Below, piece by piece: positions 41,147-45,026 of a DNA stretch of 45,026 nucleotides. Numbering within the stretch: position 1 is the stretch's first letter; every line of letters starts with the position of its first letter. The notes under the pieces were generated by a model. The model had not been told where the DNA came from and did no database searches. It saw only the letters and a program-made list of their open reading frames with translations. Source of the stretch: an uncultured Pseudomonadota bacterium (GTDB taxonomy: Bacteria; Myxococcota_A; UBA796; SXON01); the NCBI GenBank assembly GCA_903959175.1, contig CAJBVW010000203.1:1-45026 (forward strand). The letters run 5' to 3'. The position numbers and the translations under genes were made by a program.

Positions 41147-42376
41147 CTACCCGCCCTCGAGCTCCGTCCCCTCGCGAAGCCGGCGCAGGTACGCGTCGTA
41201 GGCGAACGTTCGGTCCCGGCGCTTGCCGGTCGTCTCGACGAGGATGCCCGCCTCCACCAGCGCGTCCAGCGAGCGCGCCGCCGTCGGCCGGGCCACGCCG
41301 AGCAGGCGCATGACGCTTGCCGTCGTGAGCATCGGGTTGCGCGGGAGGAGCTCGAAGAGGCGGACGGTCGCGACCGTGGCGTCGGGGTGGGCGAGCAGCC
41401 GGGTGCGGTCGGTGGCGACGAGCGTGAACAGCTCCTTCGCCGCGGCGACCGCCTCCTCGGCGATAGTGCCGACGCCGTCGAGGAAGAAGTCCAGCCACCC
41501 CTCCCAGTCCCCGTCCACGCGCACGGCGTTGAGCCTCCGGTAGTACTCGGCCCGGTGCCGCTTGAAGAAGAGCGACAGGTAGAGGAGGGGCTGGGTGAGC
41601 AGCCCCCAGTGCTCCAGGAGCAGGCTCACCAGGAGGCGCCCGATGCGCCCGTTGCCGTCGAGGTAGGGGTGGATCGTCTCGAACTGGACGTGCAGCAGTC
41701 CCGCGCGCACGAGCGGGTGCAGCCCCTCGCCGTCGGCGTGGATGCACCGCTCCAGCTCGGAGAGCGCCTCGCCGAGCCGGTGGGGAGGAGCCGGGACGAA
41801 CGCAGCGTTGCCGGGGCGCGAACCGCCGATCCAGTTCTGGCTCCGGCGGACTTCCCCCGGCAGCTTCGACGCGCCGCGCACCCCGCGCATGAGCCGGGCG
41901 TGGGTCGCGTTGAGGAGCCGCATTGAGAGCGGCGGCCCCTGAGGATCAGCCAGCTGCGCCCGCGCGAAGTGCAGCGCGTCGACGTAGTTGCACACCTCCT
42001 CCACGTCGGCGGTCGCCGGCGCGGGCGCCGTGTCCCCCTCAGTGGCCTCGAAGGTCAGGAGGTCCACCAGCGTGGCCTGCGTCCCCTCGATCTGCGAGGA
42101 GATGACGGCCTCCTTGCGGACGAAGGCGTAGATGAACCAGTCCATCGAGGGCACCATCGCCCCCGCGAGCTCCAGCCGTACCAGCGCCTGCTCCGCGACC
42201 CGGAGGCGCTCGTGCAGCGGCCCCCCGAGCTCCAGGGGAGGGTCCCGCGGCGGCAGCGGGAAGGGCACGAAGGCGCGCACGGTCTCGCCGCCGGCGATGG
42301 TGGTGTCGTAGTCTCCGGTCGCTCGATGCACGGGGGCTCCCTGCCTGGGAACGGCGTCGTTCTCCGGGCTCGCCAC
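41147..42376 (-). CDS. Fic-family AMP-transferase (class II) with C-terminal winged helix
   Basis: The 409-aa protein starts at a GTG. It has a Fic_N-type N terminus with an inhibitory motif VISSQIEGTQ (S93-x3-E97-G98), the [ST]xxxE[GN] signature of self-inhibited class II Fic enzymes. The catalytic loop HPYLDGNGRIGRLL (from H236) matches HPFxxGNGRxxR exactly in its key residues. The C terminus (PNMLTTASVMRLLGVARPTA in style, with a TGKRRDRTFAYDAYL tail) is a winged helix as in many Fic regulators. It transfers AMP or another NMP to a protein Ser/Thr/Tyr, probably as a toxin or stress regulator. A perfect 12-bp inverted repeat overlaps its start codon, suggesting autoregulation. A decayed AbiEi-like antitoxin gene lies directly upstream. 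Confidence 0.9.
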   Translation of the reverse strand: MASPENDAVPRQGAPVHRATGDYDTTIAGGETVRAFVPFPLPPRDPPLELGGPLHERLRVAEQALVRLELAGAMVPSMDWFIYAFVRKEAVISSQIEGTQATLVDLLTFEATEGDTAPAPATADVEEVCNYVDALHFARAQLADPQGPPLSMRLLNATHARLMRGVRGASKLPGEVRRSQNWIGGSRPGNAAFVPAPPHRLGEALSELERCIHADGEGLHPLVRAGLLHVQFETIHPYLDGNGRIGRLLVSLLLEHWGLLTQPLLYLSLFFKRHRAEYYRRLNAVRVDGDWEGWLDFFLDGVGTIAEEAVAAAKELFTLVATDRTRLLAHPDATVATVRLFELLPRNPMLTTASVMRLLGVARPTAARSLDALVEAGILVETTGKRRDRTFAYDAYLRRLREGTELEGG

Positions 42377-42400
42377 TAATAACGCACTCGTTATTAGTGG
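42373..42400. promoter_or_regulatory. Perfect 12-bp inverted repeat over the Fic start codon
   Basis: CCACTAATAACG-CACT-CGTTATTAGTGG is a perfect palindrome with a 4-bp centre. It is AT-rich against a GC-rich background and covers the Fic start codon and the stop of the upstream remnant. It is probably an operator bound by the Fic winged helix or a partner antitoxin; a recombination site is the alternative. Confidence 0.7.
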
Positions 42401-42730
42401 GGCTGGCGAGGAACGCGCGCGTTCGTTGAGGGCTGCCGGGACGTGGGCGCCGTCGCCGGTGGGGTTGAGGCGATGCCTCCGAACGGTGCCAGCGCCTCGG
42501 CCACCGCGCCAAGGTCGCCCCGCGCGACCAGCCCGCGGCGCAGGGCCCGACGGGCAGCTTGGCTGAGCAGCTCCGATCGTACCGAGTTCTGCCCGAACTC
42601 GTCCCGCGCTCGCTCCAAGGCCACCGCCGAAGATTGCCCCTCCGAGGATGTCCTACTGGCGTCGAGCTGGTCGCGTCGGTGGTGTTGGACGCCAACCGCT
42701 ATGGCGGTCGCCACAACACTGTGCGCGGAG
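42394..42730 (-). pseudogene. Decayed second copy of an AbiEi-like antitoxin gene
   Basis: The C-terminal part (QAARRALRRGLVARGDLGAV through AEALAPFGGIASTPPA) closely matches the end of the intact gene at 43610-44269 (QALRRGLAARGDLGAVADAL). The match continues weakly through a His-His segment, VGVQHHRRDQLD. The N-terminal winged helix is missing. The nucleotide match is also clear (shared GAACGCGCGCGTTCGTTGAG). It ends 17 bp before the Fic start, so an antitoxin-like gene once preceded the toxin-like gene in the same transcript. Confidence 0.7.
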
Positions 42731-42824
42731 CGAGAATCTCGGTCCACGCCGTGCCTACGGTGCGTGCATGCTCGCCACCGCGCCGCTCGTGGTGCGGCGG
42801 TACGGTACCAGGGCGGGCTGGCCT

Positions 42825-43262
42825 CTACCGAGTAGCCGTAACGGACCACATTGTCGCGCAGATGGGATGCACGTACCCGCCGCCCTCCACCTTCTGGCTC
42901 TCGGCCACGCTTGTCGAAAGGTAGCTGCCGGTCAGCTTCCCGTCGGCGAGCCTGAGCTGGGCGCTGCGAATGAGCACGAGCGCGTCGTGTCCCGGGACCT
43001 CCTTAGTGGCGCCGCCGAACAACGTAAGAGAGCCGTCTTTCGCGGGCCCTTTGAGCGAGGTCAACCCCGAGGTGTCACCGATGACCTGGACCGTGTAGTT
43101 CCCGTCTGAGCCTGTGGAAACGAGCCACTGAACGGCGCGTTCACCACCTTCGCCGGCGACCTTAGGACATGTGATGGACTCCGACTTCAACCTGACGTTC
43201 CATGTGCCCACGATCGAGGGGGGGTCGGCGGCGAGGCCGATTGCAACAAGAGCGATCATCAT
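42825..43262 (-). CDS. Small secreted protein of unknown function
   Basis: The 145-aa frame begins with a short hydrophobic segment (MMIALVAIGLAADPP) that looks like a signal peptide cut after LAA. The mature part is beta-rich (IVGTWNVRLKSESITCPKVA, NYTVQVIGDTSGLTSLKGPA, QLRLADGKLTGSYLSTSVAE), similar in style to small lipocalin- or beta-sandwich-type secreted proteins. Two Cys could form a disulfide. No ribosome site is close to the ATG, and the true start may lie a few codons upstream. It stands alone between two pseudogenes and is likely accessory cargo. Confidence 0.6.
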   Translation of the reverse strand: MMIALVAIGLAADPPSIVGTWNVRLKSESITCPKVAGEGGERAVQWLVSTGSDGNYTVQVIGDTSGLTSLKGPAKDGSLTLFGGATKEVPGHDALVLIRSAQLRLADGKLTGSYLSTSVAESQKVEGGGYVHPICATMWSVTATR

Positions 43263-43347
43263 GGCGACTTTGGCGTTCCCTTTGAGTTAGAAACCGAGGA
43301 AATAGAGATAACCGAATCATCTGAATCCGCAACCTCCTCGTAGCAGA

Positions 43348-43608
43348 CGTGAAATGCGCGCCCTGGACGAGCCTCCACCCGTCGAAGATCTTTGCCACCG
43401 GCGACACGAGAGCGACGAACACCGGGATCATGTCCGGCGACAACCCCGTGGTGCTCGACGACCTCGATGCCGCGCCGACCGCGGGCCCGGGTCCTCCGGC
43501 CGCGTGCTTAGGCCCGGCGTGCCCGTAACCATTCAACTACGCGACCGGGTCGACCACCACAGCGTGAACCTCTCCTTCTACGGCAAGGTGCAGGTCCACC
43601 GCGTCCTT
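43348..43608 (+). pseudogene. Frameshifted second copy of the DDLG-repeat structural gene's beta domain
   Basis: The plus strand aligns with the 3' third of the gene at 10205-10945. SLHPSKIFATGD, SGDNPVVLDDLDAA, GRVLRPGVPVTI, NYATGSTTTA and LSFYGKVQV correspond to SLHLSKIFATGD, SGDDPVVLDNLDAA, GRVLKAGVPVTI, NYTAGSTTTA and LSFYGKARV. The matching pieces alternate between two frames, so at least three frameshifts have accumulated. The acidic repeats and the N terminus are absent. It is a dead partial duplicate 33 kb from the intact copy. Confidence 0.85.
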
Positions 43609-43609
43609 A

Positions 43610-44269
43610 TCAGCGCGGCGAGCGAGGAACGCGCGCGTTCGTTGAGAGCCGCCGAGACGTGAGCGCCGTCGCCGGTGGGGTTGAGCCGATGCCTCCGAAC
43701 GGAGCGAGGGCGTCGGCCACCGCCCCCAGGTCGCCCCGTGCGGCAAGCCCGCGCCGAAGCGCCTGCCGGGACGCCTCACCGAGTAGCTCGGGCGAGAGAC
43801 CGCCGGTGGCGCAGTCGTTCAGCGTTCGGGCCACCGTCGTCGTGGGTACGGCGCCGAACCAGATGCGCGCCTCGTGCGGTACGTCATCGTGGTGGAGCAC
43901 GCCCCCTCCTGGGACGCGCAGGCGTCGCCTCGCCCATCCTGCGGGAACGGTCAGGTGGGCCGACGCCAGGAGCATGTCCGAGAGGCCGTGGAGGGCGAGC
44001 ACGGTTTCGTGCGAGAGCACCCCCGCGCCCCCTGACCACAGCCACGCCGCGACGAGGTCCTCGTTCTCGCCCGCGGGGAAGTGGACGAGCCGGTAGATGC
44101 CGTGTCGCACCCGGATCACGCGCCCTGCGTGTACATGCTGCACGAGCAGCTGGGCCGAGTACCCCGCCTCCGCCGCCTGCTTCGCCGTGAAGAGTCCCTC
44201 CTGCGCCGAGGCCACCTCGAAGAGGCGGTCCCAGTCGGGCCGGGGCGGACGGCCGGACTCCAGGCACAA
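43610..44269 (-). CDS. AbiEi-like type IV antitoxin (orphan)
   Basis: The 219-aa product matches AbiEi-family antitoxins. It has a winged-helix N terminus (FEVASAQEGLFTAKQAAEAG, LVQHVHAGRVIRVRHGIYRL), then GGAGVLSHETVLALHGLSDM, HLTVPAGWARRRLRVPGG, a conserved LHHDD segment and VARTLNDCATGGLSPELLGE. AbiEi proteins repress their own operon and counteract an AbiEii nucleotidyltransferase toxin. No such toxin is encoded downstream in this window, so the gene is an orphan or works with another toxin, perhaps Fic. The TTG start at 44269 lies almost on the predicted -10 box, so translation probably begins further in, possibly at the GTG of FEVAS. Confidence 0.8.
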   Translation of the reverse strand: MCLESGRPPRPDWDRLFEVASAQEGLFTAKQAAEAGYSAQLLVQHVHAGRVIRVRHGIYRLVHFPAGENEDLVAAWLWSGGAGVLSHETVLALHGLSDMLLASAHLTVPAGWARRRLRVPGGGVLHHDDVPHEARIWFGAVPTTTVARTLNDCATGGLSPELLGEASRQALRRGLAARGDLGAVADALAPFGGIGSTPPATALTSRRLSTNARVPRSPR

Positions 44270-44298
44270 ACATTAAGTCTGGCTTTAGGTTCGTGCAA
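44270..44298 (-). promoter_or_regulatory. Sigma-70-like promoter for the AbiEi-like gene
   Basis: On the minus strand TTGCAC and TAATGT are separated by exactly 17 bp. Transcription would begin a few bases inside the annotated frame, which argues for a downstream start codon. Confidence 0.5.
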
Positions 44299-44426
44299 CA
44301 GGTGGGCGCCGGCGCGACCCGCGGCCCAGCCGGCGCGCTCCCCCACCCCGACGCGGCGCTCCTCCCCCCGGATGGCGCGCGACGCCCCCCGAGCGCGGCG
44401 CCCCCGCCCGCCGATGAGGCAGCGGC

Positions 44427-44457
44427 GGCGCGTTGACTTGGGTGCGCGGCGCGTTGG
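44427..44457 (+). repeat. Pair of GGCGCGTTG(G/A) repeats upstream of the serine recombinase
   Basis: GGCGCGTTGA (44427-44436) and GGCGCGTTGG (44448-44457) lie 21 bp apart in direct orientation. They match the repeats near the Fic 3' end at 41.03-41.12 kb. The rest of 44303-44546 is GC-rich with no supported gene. Confidence 0.55.
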
Positions 44458-44564
44458 CAGAACGTCGCTCCGGCGGCGAAAGCCGACGACCAAGCGCATG
44501 GAAAACTCGCCTTTCCTGGTGTTTTCGACGACCCGCGATCCAGGCCTTGACAGCCGGGGGTCGC

Positions 44565-44580
44565 TGGCATCCCTTTTGCA
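44565..44580 (+). promoter_or_regulatory. Candidate sigma-54 (-24/-12) promoter for the serine recombinase
   Basis: TGGCATCCCTTTTGCA fits the consensus TGGCAY-N5-TTGCW, with the required 10 bp between GG and GC. It ends about 55 bp before the recombinase ATG, same strand. A TTGACA at 44547-44552 lacks a good -10 at 16-18 bp. If sigma-54 is used, an enhancer-binding activator would control recombination. Confidence 0.45.
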
Positions 44581-44634
44581 GTCAGGGTCGCGGCCGGGGC
44601 CAAGCCCGAACGTTTCCCCCCTCGGAGAGCTCTC

Positions 44635-45026
44635 ATGAACGTCGTCACCTACTGCCGCGTCTCCTCGGACGAGCAGGCCCTCAAGGACATCTCCATCCCC
44701 GCCCAGCGCAAGCTGCTGACGCGCTGGGTCGAGGAGCGGCCCGACCACCGCATCCTGCGCGAGTTCGTGGACGAGGGAGAGTCCGCCTACGCCCCCGCGA
44801 ACAAGCGGCCCGGCTTCTGCGAGATGATCGCCTACTGCAAGAAGGCCGACGTGAAGGCCATCGTCGTCCACAAGCTCGACCGCTTCTCCCGCGACCGGGA
44901 GGAGTCGATCCTCTTCAAGAGCCTGCTCCGCAAGCACGGCGTCCTCGTGAAGAGCATCACCGAGACCTACGACCCCGACACCCCGCAGGGCTTCCTCTAC
45001 GAGGGCATGATCGAGGTCATCAACCA
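44635..45026 (+). CDS. Serine recombinase (large serine integrase type), partial at right edge
   Basis: This frame is missing from the ORF track because it runs off the window. It starts at ATG 44635 with GGAGAG 5 nt upstream. The 130 visible residues form the resolvase/invertase catalytic domain. VTYCRVSSDEQ gives the catalytic Ser10 and Arg8, followed by IPAQRKLLTRWVEE, FVDEGESAYAPANKRPGFCEMI, and AIVVHKLDRFSRDREESI with the conserved DRFSR arginines. YDPDTPQGFLYEGMIEVIN follows, as in large serine recombinases. Such enzymes integrate, excise or invert DNA at short att sites without host factors. It is probably the integrase of this element, so an attachment site would be expected nearby or just beyond the gene. 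Confidence 0.9.
   Translation, partial: MNVVTYCRVSSDEQALKDISIPAQRKLLTRWVEERPDHRILREFVDEGESAYAPANKRPGFCEMIAYCKKADVKAIVVHKLDRFSRDREESILFKSLLRKHGVLVKSITETYDPDTPQGFLYEGMIEVIN

Noticed and set aside
40935-41747. 270-aa minus-strand ORF over the Fic 3' end
   Set aside because: It is Arg/Pro-rich and out of frame with the Fic protein, whose domain continues to 41147.
44116-44937. 273-aa minus-strand ORF at the right edge
   Set aside because: It is antisense to the serine recombinase, which has clear catalytic motifs and a ribosome site.
1-45026. CRISPR arrays, tRNA and rRNA genes
   Set aside because: I looked for regularly spaced repeats and tRNA T-loop signatures and saw none; a covariance-model search would be decisive.

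Overview
This is a 45 kb, very GC-rich window (most coding codons end in G or C). It looks like a mobile, phage-like element or its integrated form, in a high-GC host. Two lipoprotein genes and a sigma-54-type promoter would suit a Myxococcota or related delta-proteobacterial host, but that is a weak inference: no rRNA, tRNA or housekeeping gene anchors the taxonomy, and I found no CRISPR array.

Layout. (1) 1-3.2 kb: transposon debris (an IS91-like transposase fragment, a decayed gene), one complete IS4/Tn5-like insertion sequence with 8-bp target duplications, and a lipoprotein gene. (2) 3.2-7.85 kb, minus strand: five unrecognised genes in two overlapping groups; the last ends in a possible winged helix. 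(3) 7.85-9.54 kb: a divergent control region carrying many GTCTCCCGC motifs, split by a lone PD-(D/E)XK nuclease-like gene. (4) 9.54-22.8 kb, plus strand: a tightly packed operon that looks like virion morphogenesis. It has small beta-rich proteins, small membrane proteins, a Cys-His-Asp protease-like protein, a 1716-aa methyltransferase-helicase and a membrane-anchored lysozyme-like enzyme. A collagen-like lipoprotein gene sits antisense inside it. (5) 22.8-27.3 kb: an unknown minus-strand gene, a C5-cytosine methyltransferase, and a GHKL ATPase fused to an HExxH metallopeptidase. (6) 27.3-28.9 kb: an IS1380-family insertion sequence. (7) 29.1-36.0 kb: a defence island with an Eco29kI-like methyltransferase and GIY-YIG nuclease, a MORC/MutL-like ATPase, an Mrr-SF2 helicase, an unknown 194-aa protein and Vsr. 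It has looser codon use than its surroundings and matches the MORC-type restriction-modification systems described by Iyer, Abhiman and Aravind (2008). (8) 36.0-40.9 kb, minus strand: a translationally coupled replication module (two small proteins, BRO-N antirepressor-like protein, small linker protein, AEP-like primase, DUF927 helicase), with a GTCCCCG motif cluster downstream that could be an origin. (9) 41.1-45.0 kb: a Fic protein, an AbiEi-like antitoxin plus a decayed copy, a frameshifted second copy of a structural gene, and a serine recombinase running off the right edge.

How it fits together. Replication genes, a site-specific recombinase, a virion-like operon and defence cargo in one interval suggest a virus-like integrative element. 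I saw no terminase, portal, tape-measure or tail gene, so the particle, if real, may be tailless and membrane-containing. The most unusual observation is a short PxGhD-type domain. It is shared by the N terminus of the methyltransferase-helicase and the C termini of the C5 methyltransferase and the GHKL-metallopeptidase, and suggests these three large enzymes are recruited to the same place, possibly the virion.
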